Positions 1-12,464 of a stretch of 64,000 nucleotides of DNA are shown here, piece by piece. The notes beneath the pieces are model-generated. The model was not told the origin of the DNA and ran no database searches. It was given only the letters and a program-made list of their open reading frames with translations. The first letter of the stretch is position 1; the number at the start of each line of letters is the position of its first letter. The position numbers and the translations under genes are program-made. Source of the stretch: Bufo bufo (Eukaryota > Chordata > Amphibia > Anura > Bufonidae); the NCBI RefSeq assembly GCF_905171765.1, contig NC_053391.1:107606644-107670643 (forward strand). Reading direction: 5' to 3'.

Positions 1-491
1 TTTTCTGTCTTCTGCCCTTTTGGCAGCTCACTAATATCATTCTTCACCTCCAGATGAAGAGACCACCAGCTCAGTCTGTAATTATTGTTCTTCATAGTAC
101 TGCTCTATTAAAAACCCGTAATACAATTTGTCAAACTCATGGTCCACTGGGCTTGAAAATTGTCACAGTGAAATAAATGACAGAGCTAAGGAAGCGCATT
201 GTTACACCGGAACCCTGTCATGTCTCAAGCTGAGTCACACAATGCATCTTCTTCTCTGAGTCACCGAGTCTCCAGCTACTGCAACCTTTCCTTTAATTGT
301 TTCTCTATTTGTACTAATCAAGTTGTTCTCCTGGAGTAAACTTCTGCTCTATGTTATGAATTTCCCAGAGCATTTCGGGCAAAACAGAAAATCACTGGGT
401 CACACATGCCCTGCACATTCAAATAATGTCACATAGGCTAAATGCCATAGTTATCAAGCTACTGCCACATTTTCTGCCACGCTGCTGGATG
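1..491. other. no recognisable feature
   Basis: I see no coding region, terminal inverted repeat or tandem array here. The sequence is ordinary AT-rich intergenic DNA up to the TA target site of the Tc1 element that starts at 494. Confidence 0.5.
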
Positions 492-493
492 TA

Positions 494-1432
494 CAGTACA
501 GACCAAAAGTTTGGACACACCTTCTCATTCAAAGAGTTTTCTTTATTTTCATGACTATGAAGGCATCAAAACTATGAATTAACACATGTGGAATTATATA
601 CATAACAAACAAGTGTGAAACAACTAAAAATATGTCATATTCTAGGTTCTTCAAAGTAGCCACCTTTAGCTTTGATTACTGCTTTGCACACTTTTGGCAT
701 TCTCTTGATGAGCTTCAAGAGGTAGTCCCCTGAAATGGTTTTCACTTCACAGGTGTGCGCTGTCAGGTTTAATAAGTGGGATTTCTTGCCTTATAAATGG
801 GGTTGGGACCATCAGTGGCGTTGAGGAGAAGTCAGGTGGATACACAGCTGATAGTCCTACTGAATAGACTGTTAGAATTTGTATTATGGCAAGAAAAAAG
901 CAGCTAAGTAAAGAAAAACGAGTGGCCATCATTACTTTAAGAAATGAAGGTCAATCAGTCAGCCGAAAAATTGGGAAAACTTTAAAAGTAAGGGCTATTT
1001 GACCATGAAGGAGAGTGATGGGGTGCTGCGCCAGATGACCTGGCCTCCACAGTCACCTGACCTGAACCCAATCGAGATGGTTTGGGGTGAGCTGGACCGC
1101 AGAGTGAAGGCAAAAGGGCCAACAAGTGCTAAGCATCTCTGGGAACTCCTTCAAGACTGTTGGAAGACCATTTCAGGGGACTACCTCTTGAAGCTCATCA
1201 AGAGAATGCCAAGAGTGTGCAAAGCAGTAATCAAAGCAAAAGGTGGCTACTTTGAAGAACCTAGAATATGACATATTTTCAGTTGTTTCACACTTGTTTG
1301 TTATGTATATAATTCCACATGTGTTAATTCATAGTCTTGATGCCTTCAGTGTGAATCTACAATTTTCATAGTCATGAAAATAAAGAAAACTCTTTGAATG
1401 AGAAGGTGTGTCCAAACTTTTGGTCTGTACTG
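494..1432 (+). mobile_element. non-autonomous Tc1-like element, copy 1
   Basis: Inverted repeats begin CAGTACAGACCAAAAGTTTG and are flanked by the TA duplication typical of Tc1/mariner (492-493 and 1433-1434). The repeats are long, about 190 bp, and run inward to the end of the transposase region. The element is 939 bp, shorter than the roughly 1.5 kb of an autonomous Tc1, because the middle of the transposase is missing. A second copy of the same length and with the same internal junction lies at 29868-30806, so this is an amplified deletion derivative. A 20-bp block near the right end (around 1349-1368) is missing from the left repeat; the other copy has the opposite pattern. Confidence 0.93.
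886..1271 (+). pseudogene. Tc1 transposase remnant, internally deleted
   Basis: An ATG at 886 opens a helix-turn-helix N-terminus (starts MARKKQLSKEKR) of about 38 residues that ends at a TGA at 1000-1002. The following frame (999-1271) encodes the C-terminal part of a Tc1 transposase, with the motif PQSPDLNPIEMVWGEL carrying the last catalytic glutamate and ending in KGGYFEEPRI. The central catalytic segment with both aspartates is absent, and the join is out of frame. The product cannot be a working transposase. The HTH could in principle still bind the terminal repeats; that is inference. Confidence 0.9.
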
Positions 1433-1647
1433 TATGTCCCCAAAAAATGCTACTTTGCCATGCCTGGTGTAGTTCATTAAACAGCAAATGCCACACTAAA
1501 ATTATATACTAACATAACGCTCCTAAAAAACACTAGCATGTGCTCACGTGCAAACAGGACGCTTGTGAAAGAGCTTAACACTGCATTCACTTCAATAGAC
1601 ACTCAGAGCACCGTGAAAGAGCTGGAAGCTGCAAAACTTCAGTCTGC

Positions 1648-2035
1648 ACTCTATTACAGTTTCACATTATGGTAACCCAGCTTTCCCAGGAACCTGAAAG
1701 GCAAATCTGCCTAGCTGTGGCACTATTTAGGAGTGAAGAGGGGGATTTTTTTTGGTAGATTTAGTATTCTGAATACTCTATTACAGCTCCATATGGTAGT
1801 CCAGGTTTTCCAATAACATAAAAGGCAAATCTGCCTAGCTGTGGCACTATTTAGGAGTGGGAGAGGGATTTACCTTGGTAAATTTAGTATTCTGCCATCT
1901 ATTACAGTTCCATATGGTTGTAACCCAGCATTCCTGGGACCCTGTAACACAAATCTGCCTAGCTCTGAAACAATTTAGGAGTGAGGAGAATTATTTATTT
2001 AGGTAGATTTATTATGTAGCAATACCTACTGCAGG
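1648..2035. repeat. degenerate tandem repeat, about 125 bp, 3 units
   Basis: Three diverged units each carry a block reading roughly ctattaca...ccatatggt, then aaatctgcctagct, then atttaggagtg. Units start near 1651, 1776 and 1897, and a trailing fragment is near 2030. There is no coding potential. The short unique stretch 1435-1647 before it shows nothing further. Confidence 0.65.
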
Positions 2036-3390
2036 TCCATATAATGTATTTATTTTACTCACTTAAGCACCACCATACTCTGCAGTGCTTTACAGGCATT
2101 ATCATCATTCATTTCTTACCCAGCCTTCCCAAGACCATGAATGAAAAATCTGTCTAGCTATGCTATGAGGATTTGTCACTGGGATTCTTAGCTTTTCCAG
2201 ACTCTTGGCTAGCAAATCCAGCTAGGTATTGTACTATACTAGGAATTTCCCAATTCATAAAGAGACTGATCTGGCATTCTATGGTCTGGGTAACAATCTC
2301 TATGGGGCGGTGATGGGGGCATATTGGTTATATAAAATACACACAATGCTGACCTGATATGCTTTGTGAATCTGTCATATGGTACCAGGGCAACATAATC
2401 AGTTGTCACCAATGCAGCTCTAGAGTCTTGTCACACAGTTTTTTCTAGAGCCCAAACGGCAAGCTGTTATCACTATATAATTAGGCAAATTTGGAATTCA
2501 GAAGTCTGGGAAAGCTGGGCAATGATGTAGTGGAGGTCACACTTGCTACATACAGTACATTCTATATACCATATATGTAATTTGATCTCAGCATACCGCC
2601 ACAAGCTACCCAGCTTTCGAAAATTCGGCCGGAGAAATACCGCAGCAGACAGCATTTTTTGGTCCAGCCAAAGTCAATGGGCTCTGGGGAGGAAAGGTAG
2701 TATCCTCCGGCTATGCTGAATACGATGATTTTAGCACTAGTGTGAAACTAACCTAAGAAGATTATTTTACATTTTGTTGGTTTTTCTTTTTTCTTTGTTT
2801 GTATTTCGGTTTTATCGGCCCTTTAAGGCACCAACATGTATGTAAATAATTAAATCTCAATGATCCTGTTGACAATAAAGACTATGGACATCGCTTTATG
2901 GGAAAATACTAGTGGCTTAGCATGAATGGGGCGTTGTTTAAAATGGCACCATGCACCAACATTGCTCAAGAATTCTGGTAGTAAGCCAACTAACTTTAGG
3001 CAGCATTCACAAACCTGTCCCAATGATTGCTTTTTCATTACAGTTATGTTCTGACTGGATTCAGTGCATACATTCAGCATCTGCACCACAAAATGCTCCA
3101 AGTGCCTACAGTATGCCAAAAATGTTCATACAGGGGTCTACTTTTGGCTTTCTCACAGCTAATATACCCCCATTGATCAGATGCTGATAACCTATCCTGA
3201 GGATAGGTCATCAGTATTAAACACTAGCTCAAGACCCCTTTAAAAATTGGGACTTACAATATATGCCAAATTCTTGCCTCAAACAAGATGTGAACAGAGC
3301 CTGAGTGCAATATGATAACATGACAGACCACCTCACCGTAGAGAAGATGACCCTCCAATACAAACTGAAGTCCTAGCTGTTGGATGGACA
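2036..3390. other. mostly featureless; one short interspersed-repeat fragment
   Basis: No coding region or complete element is visible. At about 3180-3235 a fragment with the palindrome cctatcctgaggataggt, ending in cccctttaa, matches a repeat seen again at 45760-45826. It is a piece of a TTAAAGGGG-type MITE. Confidence 0.5.
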
Positions 3391-3834
3391 TTAAAGTGAC
3401 CCTCTGGTTCAAGAAAAAATAATAATATTAACTGGGGAGTAAACAGAACACTTACATGGTGACCTCCTTTTCATCTTTTTAGCTGCAGATCAGTTAATTC
3501 CTTGGTCTGCTCTTCTGCCATCCAAGATGGCCGCATCACTTCTCAGACTGCCTGATAATTACTGTGCATTTGGTTGCCCAAGACATTTTCATTGGATTGG
3601 CCAGCATTGCTTACATAAACAGCGTTGGTCAATCCAAGACCAGGGCTGGACAAGTAGGAAGTGGTTTGGGCTATGATGCACAGTGTGCACCGGACAGTCT
3701 GAGGAGATGAGCGGCCATCTTGGATGGCAGAATAGAAGCTGGAAAGCTTAGTAGATCTGCAACTAAAAAGAGGAAAAGGTTAACGTGAAACGTTAATGTG
3801 AAATTGTGTTTCTTGAACTGGAGGGTCGATTTAA
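3391..3834. mobile_element. TTAA-flanked palindromic MITE
   Basis: TTAA occurs at both ends (3391-3394 and 3831-3834). The termini are inverted: TTAAAGTGACCCTCTGGTTC on the left, and TTAAATCGACCCTCCAGTTC reading in from the right. The interior is also inverted: the block ccatccaagatggccgc near 3520 reappears in reverse near 3713-3730, so most of the 444 bp folds back on itself. A TTAA duplication fits piggyBac or Kolobok/T2 elements. It encodes nothing. Confidence 0.85.
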
Positions 3835-5046
3835 ATTTATGTTTTACGGTATCATACTGCAAAGAACAAATGACACAGTGAAAAAGAAGAAAATGCAGTT
3901 GTATATTGTACTTGCATCTTCTTAACATTACATCTCAGAGGATGCACCTTGCAATTGCAATTTCTTTCTATAAAATATCATCTGGCATGTTTTTAGGACT
4001 CGTTACAAGGTTATAATTCCATTTAAAAAATCAATAGTACAAGAGTTGCAAACAGAAGCTATTGACTTTTTTTACAGAGCGAATGTTCATGGAGCTAAAG
4101 TTAAAAATGAGTACAGGAATGCAATGACAATCTAATGGTTAAAGTAAAAAAAAAAAGAAATTAAATAATAAAAATAACTTCTGCAACAATAAGAAACATG
4201 TTATTTTGATGGCCGCCTTTCACTGAACAGTTACAGTATTTTACAATGTTTCATCATTTTGAAAAATAAGTTTCCTTTTTAAACTTTTTGACCTTTCCTT
4301 AACTTTTTAGCATTTTCTCCAAGTCACAGATAATAAAATGTCTTTGTGTGAAGCATCTACAACCGCTGTATATTCTACACTGCTCCAAATAACAGGGTCA
4401 ATTACATTAGAAGTGGACTGGTTAGCAACCAGTTAGCACTAGCTAGACTGCCATTTCAAAGGGCGGTCCAGACTAAGCAGCCAGACGGCTGTTATAAGAA
4501 GTGAAAAAACATACAATTCCTCCAAAGTACCCTGACCAATGAAGATCACAAGAAGAGGCGGCACATGGAAGGGTGATAAGGAACCTCTGTCCACTCCAAT
4601 TTCCCTGCTATCGTAAATAGGGTTATGTTATTTTGAACCTGCCTCTTATTAAATTTGACGCATTTTCTGGCAGTCCATGTGCCAGAAATTCAATGACCTG
4701 GTGTAGATTTGAACTATAGTTTACCCTAGTTTCTGGCATACAGTACATTATAGTGAATATCTCAGGCCATAAAAGACCACGTCCCCTCTCACTAAGCCCC
4801 ACGAACCTACCACCACTTTTTTATACCATAACACTGCCATAAAATCATTGATGGCTCTATCCCTAAGTGTGCAACCACACTGAGATAATATTGTATGCAA
4901 ATTTTGGACTGTGGATAATTGTATTCTCTACTTTCCATTAATATTTTAATAATTTAATGTATATTGTATGATGGGCTTTTACTATACTAATAGATAACTC
5001 TAATTGTATAGATGATTACAGACTTATTCGTATTAATACGTGCCTG
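3835..5046. other. no recognisable feature
   Basis: AT-rich intergenic sequence with short A-runs (around 4147-4170). I see no coding region, inverted repeat pair or tandem array. Confidence 0.5.
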
Positions 5047-5480
5047 TTAAATCGGTTGTCCGGATTCAGAGCTGAACCCGGACATATCGCCTTCTTCCCC
5101 CACTCAGTCCCTCTGACATGAGCATAGGAGCGCTCTCCTTTGCGCTGCATTGAATCATGCAGGGCAAAGGCTTTTTCTGGAGATCCGGTGACATACCGGG
5201 CTCTCCATGGGTAAAGCTAGGCCGAGGCTTCCGCCTAGCAGTGAGCCCGGTGACGTCACCGCACTAATGTTTGGGCTTTAGAGCTACCCTAGCCTGTAAA
5301 ACGGCTAGGGCATCGCTAAAGCCCACCTATCAGTGCTAGTGACATCACCAGGCTCACTGCTAGGTGGAAACCTCCACCTTGTAGTGTAAAAATATATTTT
5401 TAAAAAAAGCCCTTGCCCCACGCGATACAGGAAGGAAGAGCATCGGAGCTTCAGAGGGGCTGAGTGTGGGAAGTAGGGGA
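5047..5480. mobile_element. TTAA MITE, right end degraded
   Basis: It starts TTAAATCGGTTGTCCGG followed by ctgaacccggacat, which matches the better-preserved element at 62310-62767. It shares the central inverted block around gctagggcatcgctaaagccc and the segment with ccggtgacataccggg. The left TTAA (5047-5050) is clear. The right end has decayed, so the end coordinate is approximate. Stretch 5481-5648 holds nothing I recognise. Confidence 0.7.
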
Positions 5481-5648
5481 TATTTTGTAATGTGTTCACG
5501 TACTGCATACAGTATCTCAAATAATGAGATACAGATGTAGCAGAGTTTCACACGCATGCTTAACTAGATGTGTTAGCTAAATTAGCTTCAAACTAGCCGA
5601 CAGCTTCAATTGCTTGTCAGTGACTTTTGTTTCGGGATATCACAATGA

Positions 5649-6830
5649 GTTAAAGAGGGTGTTCTGGATAATACAACCAGACTGCTGTTATAGAGGGTGT
5701 TCTGGATAATACAACCAGACTGCTGTTATAGAGGGTGTTCTGGATAATACAACCAGACTGCTGTTGTAGAGGGTGTTCTGGATAATACAACCAGACTGCT
5801 GTTGTAGAAGGTATTCTTGATAATACAACCAAGCTCCTGTTAAAGAGGATGTTCTGAATAATACAACCAGACTGCTGTTATAGAGGGTGTTCTGGATAAT
5901 ATAACCAGACTGCTGTTATAGAGGGTGTTCTGGATAATACAACCAGACTGCTGTTATAGAAGGTATTCTGGATAATACAACCAGACTGCTGTTGTAGAAG
6001 GTGTTCTGGATAATACAAACAAGCTCCTGTTAAAGAGGATGTTCTGGATAATACAACCAGACTGCTGTTACAGAGGGTTTTCTGGATAATACAACCAGAC
6101 TGCTGTTATAGAGGGTGTTCTGGATAATACAACTAGGCTTCTGTTGTAGAGGGTATTCTGGATAACACAACTAAGCTCCTGTTATAGAGGGTGGTCTGTA
6201 TAATACAACCAGACTGCTGTTATAGAGGGTGTTCTGGATAATACAACCAGACTGCTGTTGTAGAGGGTGTTCTGGATAATACAACCAGACTGCTGTTGTA
6301 GAAGGTATTCTCGATAATACAACCAAGCTCCTGTTAAAGAGGATGTTCTGAATAATACAACCAGACTGCTGTTATAGAGGGTGTTCTGGATAATATAACC
6401 AGACTGCTGTTATAGAGGGTGTTCTGGATAATACAACCAGACTGCTGTTATAGAAGGTATTCTGGATAATACAACCAGACTGCTGTTGTAGAAGGTGTTC
6501 TGGATAATACAAACAAGCTCCTGTTAAAGAGGATGTTCTGGATAATACAACCAGACTGCTGTTACAGAGGGTTTTCTGGATAATACAACCAGACTGCTGT
6601 TATAGAGGGTGTTCTGGATAATACAACTAGGCTTCTGTTGTAGAGGGTATTCTGGATAACACAACTAAGCTCCTGTTATAGAGGGTGGTCTGTATAATAC
6701 AACCAGACTGCTGTTACAGAGAGTGATCTGGAAAATACAATCAGACTGCTGTTATAGAGGACGATCTGGAAAATACAATCAGACTGCTGTTATAGAAGGT
6801 GGTCTGGATAATACAAGCAGTAAAGTTACA
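5649..6830. repeat. 38-bp minisatellite with 13-mer higher-order repeat
   Basis: About 31 tandem units follow the pattern atagagggtgttctggataa then tacaaccagactgctgtt. Variant monomers (aagctcctgttaaagaggat, aactaggcttctgttg, ggtggtctgtataa) recur in the same order 494 bp apart, for example 5841 and 6335. That is exactly 13 x 38 bp. Over the roughly 430 bp I compared, the two higher-order copies differ at about one position, while neighbouring monomers differ at several. Short apparent reading frames across the array are products of the repeat. Confidence 0.95.
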
Positions 6831-8506
6831 AGCTGCAGAGGGCCACCACAGACGTTTATACCTGGATGTCCCATCACTGATAACGTATCGAGATGCTTGA
6901 TGCTCTGGAGGCACAAGCTGGAACATACTGCAGTACAGCTGGGATGGACTCAAGCCTCACATTGTATTTATAACTTGAGATAATGTTTGAAAGTTCTCAT
7001 TAGCAGCTCAGCTGTGAAGGAGTTTGATTATATTTTAACACTCAAGGGTAAAACTAGGACATTAAATTTACCAAAGAAAATAGATATTATTGTTCTTCAT
7101 GGGAGATATTTTTTTTTTGCAGATTTTCTCTTGTTTTGCCTCAAAGTTTACATCTGGAACATTTTTGACTAATGCATCCAGCAGACTGGAAAGTTTTATA
7201 AACTGTGAATCTCAGTATTAGAAATTCTTACTTGCAAAAAAATCTATAACTTTATGGAACTGGCTGGAAGGGAATTAAAGCTACCATACAAACTGTCTGT
7301 ATATAATGCAACCGATGTAGGGTTATGATGTTTCTGCAAGACGGTCAAATTGTGATGATATATAACACACTTACACCAATCACATCTAACACCCCTCCCC
7401 CCCTTTCTTCCCCTCCGACCTTCCTACATCCCCGGTTATGTTCCTTTAGGACTCATTACTTGTTACCTATATTGAAGTGTAAAAATACATTGTCGAGAGG
7501 TCAATCTATCACCTAGGCCATTTGAATATAACTACCTCATTGCCAGTGTATATCTGATATATTCTTATGTCTTAATGGCACATATTTTTATATACGCTTG
7601 TATTTCAGTGTATGTTATTTAAGACTTCATCTAAAACCCTCAATAAAAATAATTTTACAACAAACTGTCTTTATAGTAGAGAATTTTTTTTTTTTTTCCA
7701 GGATACATTTTCCTATTTAATGGCAAGTGTGGGATGTATTCTTTACAATCCCCTCCTATTGTACTACCCCCACTTTTGTGGCTAGTCAAGATTGCTCTCT
7801 CAGATGAGACCTGGCAGCCGTTCAGTACATTTCCTACAGTGTCTCTGTATACAATCTCATTTTATAATACTGTTGAGGAGGCCCTGACAATAAAATTTTT
7901 TAGTCCTCCTCCTGGGTGGGCCCCTTCTGAGTTCCAGCCCCAAAGCAGCCGTTCCCCCTGCTTTCCCTATAGTACATCCCTGGATGTATTGTATACACTC
8001 ACTACATCATATATCAATTTATTCTATACAGTCTTATTCTATACTATGTGTTCTGCATTTATATCTACAAGCTATAAAATAAGCAGAAAAAAATAAATAA
8101 ATGGGCTTTCCTGGGCTGAAACACTGATGGTCTAAGCTTTGGAAACATGATCGGTAACAATCCAGTTCATCAGATCATCATGGACAACGAAGGTCTGTGT
8201 TGCGCCAGTAAACAAGGCTGAACTAGACTAGAGTCACTGGGGTCATGTACTAGCTTTAATTCTACTCCATTTTTTTGGGCGTAGAAAACCTGCATTTTGT
8301 GCCAAAATTTCAGAATTTTTTGCTTTTTTCAACACCCTTGCCACTTTTCCAAAAAGTGGGTGAGGCTCGAACGGGAGTTCAGACGCAGAAATGTATGCAT
8401 CAAATCTACTGCTTATGAAACCACCCTAAGCCCAACTGCACACGAGTGCAGGTGAACGCATATATAAGATCTGTATGAATTTCTATGCGAGTTTATGCGC
8501 GATCCT
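6831..8506. other. no gene; possible retroposon 3' end near 7640
   Basis: No coding region is supported. An AATAAA-type signal at 7642-7647 after a weakly conserved stretch could be the 3' end of an old retroposon, but I could not match it to a family. The segment 8270-8506 resembles dispersed anuran repeat sequence without clear ends. Confidence 0.35.
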
Positions 8507-9056
8507 GAACCTGTTTCCCTTATGAGATATACAAGATTCAGTTTCCCAGTCTATATCTGGGTAGTTGAAGTCCCCCATAATAACCACCTCATTATGATTT
8601 GCCGCCTTTTTCTATCTCGTTTAGTAGTAGATTTTCTGTGGACTCTGGTATATTAGATGGTTTATAGTAAACTCCTATTAGTAATTTATTGTTGTTTTTA
8701 GCTTCATGTATCTCTACCCACAGTGACTCAACATGTTCATGTCCCTCACTTATATCTTAACAGAGTGTGGGCTTTAGACAAGACTTTACACAAAGGCAGA
8801 CCCCTCCCCCTCTCCGGTTTTGACGATCCTTTCTAAACAGACTGTAACCCTGTACATTAACCGCCCAGTCATAGCTATCATCCAGCCATGTCTCAGTTAT
8901 TCCCACTATGTCATAGTCCTCCTCACACATCACTAATTCCAGTTCACCAGTTTTATTAGTCAGGCTTCTGGCATTAGTATACATACATTTGAGAGGTTTA
9001 TGTATATTTTTTACCCTACACCTTTCCTTCTGAACTGTTCTAGTCCCTCCTTCCAT
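8507..9056 (-). pseudogene. CR1 ORF2 N-terminus: AP-type endonuclease
   Basis: Reading on the minus strand from 9056, the frame begins MEGGTRTVQKERC. It contains the N-terminal landmarks of CR1 endonucleases: a YTNARSLTNK block, then VGITETWLDDS with the catalytic glutamate, then GGGVCLCVKS. An in-frame stop at about 8757 interrupts it, after which the endonuclease reading continues (GVYYKPSN). At 8603-8507 it reaches the segment duplicated in sense orientation at 10107. The enzyme would nick target DNA for target-primed reverse transcription. This copy is broken and is separated from its reverse transcriptase by the inversion. Confidence 0.88.
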
Positions 9057-9144
9057 TCCTCCCCCAGTCCCACTACCTTGCCCCCGGTCTCTATCTGCAC
9101 TATCTTCCTTCCCCTTCTATAGTGTAATTACCCTCCCCCAGTCC

Positions 9145-10106
9145 CTAGTTTAAACACTCCTCCAACCTTCTAGCCATCTTTCTCCCCAGCACAGCTGCCC
9201 CTTCCCCATTGAGGTGCAGCCCGTCCCTACGATAGAGCCTGTAGCCGATAGAGAAGTCGGCCCAGTTCTCCAGGAACCCAAACCCCTCCTACACCAGTTC
9301 TTGAGCCACTTGTTAATCTCCCTAATCTCCCACTGCCTTTCTTGTGTGGCTCGTGGTACAGGCAGTATTTCGGAAAATACTACCTTTGAGGTCCTTGCCC
9401 TAAGCTTTTAAGGACTCTCCACCTACCTCTAACTTTGTCATTAGTTCTGATATGGACCATGACCGCTGGATCTTCTCCAGCCCCTCCCAGTAATCTGTCA
9501 ACCTGATCTGCGATGTGTCAAACTCTAGCGCCAGGAAGACAACACACTGTTCGGCGATCACGGTCTTTGTGACAGATTTCCCTATCTGTTCCCCTAATAA
9601 TTGAGTCTCCCACTACCAGCACCTGTCTGGCCTGCCCTGCTCTCCTGGTTCCCTGCTTACCGGAGCTGACATTCCCTTGACTGGCAGAGGAAGTGTCCGG
9701 CTGCGGCAGTGCCGTCCCTGGACTGACATCCCCCTCATCTGCCAAATGTGCAAACTTGTTGGGGTGTGTCAGATCAGGGCTAGCCTCCCTGGCACTCTTC
9801 CCACTACCCCACTTTCTAACTTTTACCCAGCTAGCTACCTCACTTTCCTCAGCCTCCTCTCTGTCACCCTACCCCTCATCTACCCCAAAGAGTGCTTGCT
9901 CGGTGAGAAGCAAACTCTTTTGCAAATTGTCAATGCCTCTCAGTGTTGCAACTAGCCCATTTAGAGACTCGATTAACGATTCCAAACGGGTAATTTGCTC
10001 ACATCTTGAACAAAGATATACACCCTTGAACGGCTGTTCCAGGACTGCATACATCATGCAAGATGTGCACTGGACTGCGTTGTCAATTGTGCAACACATA
10101 CTAAAT
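9145..10106 (-). pseudogene. CR1 ORF1: zinc finger, coiled coil, esterase-like
   Basis: On the minus strand the N-terminal part (about 10097-9869) has paired cysteines (CTSC and YLCSRC) followed by a heptad-like leucine and isoleucine stretch (ITRLESLIESLNGLVATL). After a frameshift the region 9745-9518 contains VLVVGDSIIRGTD, the GDS nucleophile block of the SGNH-esterase domain found in CR1 ORF1 proteins. A further frame change leads to a DGLHLN block with the catalytic histidine and a stop at about 9145. The protein is thought to bind RNA and assist the LINE particle. At least two frameshifts make it a pseudogene. Confidence 0.85.
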
Positions 10107-12464
10107 GGCAAATCATAATGAGGTGGTTATTATGGGGGAATTCAACTACCCAGATATAGACTGGGAAACTTAATCTTGTATATCTCATAAGGGAAACAGG
10201 TTCTTGGCAATAACCAAAGACAATTACCTCTCCCAACTGGTTCAGGAACCGACTAGAGGGACGGCCATACTGGACTTAGTATTAACCAATAGGCCTGACA
10301 GAACAACAGACGTGCAGGTTGGTGGACACATGGCAAATAGTGACCATAAAGTAATAACCTTCCAATTATCATTCAAAAGATAGTTTCTACAGGGAGGAAC
10401 AAAAATACCAAACTTCAAAAAAGCTAAATTTAACCAACTAAGAGAGGCCATAGGCCTAACTAACTGGGACAAAGTCCTCACAAATAAAAATACAGCCACA
10501 AAATGGGATATCTTTAAAAACATCCTAAAATCTCATTGTGAGAGGTACATACCGTATGGGAATAAAAGGTTAAGGAACAAAAAGAAACCAATGTGGATAA
10601 ATAAAACTGTAAAGAAAGCAATAAATGACAAAAAGAAAGCATATAAATCACTAAAACAGGAGGGTAGCACGGAAGCACTGAAAAACTATAAGGAAAAAAA
10701 TAGAACATGTAAAAAACAAATAAAAGCGGCCAAACTAGAGACCGAGAGATTAATTGCCAAAGAGAGTAAAACTAACCCTAAAATGTTCTTCAATTATATA
10801 AATGTTAAAAAGTATAAATCTGAAGGTGTCGGCCCTTTAAAGAGTAATGCGGGGGGAGTCGCAGAGAGCGACGAGGAGAAAGCAAAACGAGGAAAATAAA
10901 CTGTCAGATGACATGCAGAATGTAAAAATAAATTCCCCATTAAAAGTGCCCTGTCTGACCCAGGAAGAAGTACATCAGCGACTTAAAAAGATTAAAATAG
11001 ACAAATCGCCAGGACCGGATGGCATACACCCCCGTATCCTAAGGGAATTAAGTAATGTCATAGCCAAACCCTTATTTCTGATATTTGCGGACTCTATACT
11101 GACAGGGAATGTTCCACAGGATTGGCGCATGGCAAATGTGGTGCCAATATTCAAAAAGGGTCCAAAAACAGAGCCTGGAAACTATAGGCCGGTAAGTTTA
11201 AAATCTGTTGTGGGTAAACTGTTTGAAGGTTTTCTGAGAGATGCTATCTTAGAGCATCTCAACAGAAATAAGCAAATAACGCCATATCAGCTTCGTGAGG
11301 GATCGGTCATGCCAAACTAATTTAATCAGTTTCTATGAGGAGGTAAGTTCTAGACTTGACAGCGGCGAATCAATGGATGTCGTATATCTGGACTTCTCCA
11401 AAGCATTTGACACTGTACCGCATAAAAGGTTAGTAGATAAAATGAGAATGCTCGGACTGGGAGAAAACGTCTGTATGTGGGTAAGTAACTGGCTCAATGA
11501 TAGAAAACAGAGGGTGGTTATTAACGGTACACACTCAGATTGGGTCACCGTCACTAGTGGAGTACCTCAGGGGTCAGTATTGGGCCCTATTCTCTTCAAT
11601 ATATTTATTAATGATCTCGTAGAAGGCTTGCATAGTAAAGTATCAATTTTCGCAGATGACACTAAACTGTGTAAAGTAATTAACACTGAAGAGGACAGTA
11701 TATTACTACAGAGGGATCTGGATAGATTAAATGCTTGGGCAGATAAGTGGCAGATGAGGTTTAACACTGATAAATGTAAAGTTATGCACATGGGAAGGAA
11801 TAATGCAAGTCACCCGTACATACTAAATGATAAAACACTCGGTAACACTGACATGGAAAAGGATCTAGGAATTTTAATAAACAGCAAACTAAGCTGCAAA
11901 AACCAGTGTCAGGCAGCTGCTGCCAAGGCCAATAAGATAATGGGTTGCATCAGAAGGGGCATAGATGCCCGTGATAAGAACATAGTCCTACCACTTTACA
12001 AATCGCTAGTCAGACCACACATGGAGTACTGTGTACAGTTCTGGACTCCTGTAAACAAGGCAGACATAGCAGAGCTGGAGAGGGTCCAGAGGAGGGCAAC
12101 TAAAGTAATAACTGGAATGGGGCAACTACAGTACCCTGAAAGATTATCACAATTAGGGTTATTCACGTTAGAAAAAAGACGACTGAGGGGAGATCTAATT
12201 ACGATGTATAAATATATCAGGGGTCAGTACAGAGATCTCTTCCATCATCTATTTATCCCCAGGACTGTGACGAGGGGACATCCTCTGCGTCTGGAGGAAA
12301 GAAGGTTTGTACACAAACATAGAAAAGGATTCTTTACGGTAAGAGCAGTGAGACCATGGAACTCTCTGCCTGAGGAGGTGGTGATGGTAAATACAATAAA
12401 GGAATTCAAGAGGGGCCTGGATGTATTTCTGGAGTGTAATAATATTACAGGCTATAGCTACTAG
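10107..12464 (+). pseudogene. CR1 ORF2: endonuclease end and reverse transcriptase
   Basis: It starts with the endonuclease block around FNYPDIDWET and continues through ILDLVLTNRP and SDHKVI. The reverse transcriptase follows: YRPVSLKSVVGKLFE (about 11186-11230), motif A YLDFSKAFDTV, motif B SGVPQGSVLGP and motif C FADD at about 11649-11660. The longest open stretch is 389 aa (11295-12464) ending ITGYSY. Stops near 10170 and 10382 and frame changes near 10880 and 11290 break the protein. The FADD centre is the form usual in CR1-type LINEs. The family is assigned from these motifs and the 3' tail. Confidence 0.9.

Noticed and set aside
2850..3187. Overlapping open frames of 78-89 codons on both strands
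   Set aside because: No motif, no start context and overlap on both strands. They look like chance frames in intergenic sequence.
5649..6830. CRISPR-like array of regularly spaced repeats
   Set aside because: Units are directly abutting with no unique spacers, in a eukaryotic setting. It is a minisatellite.
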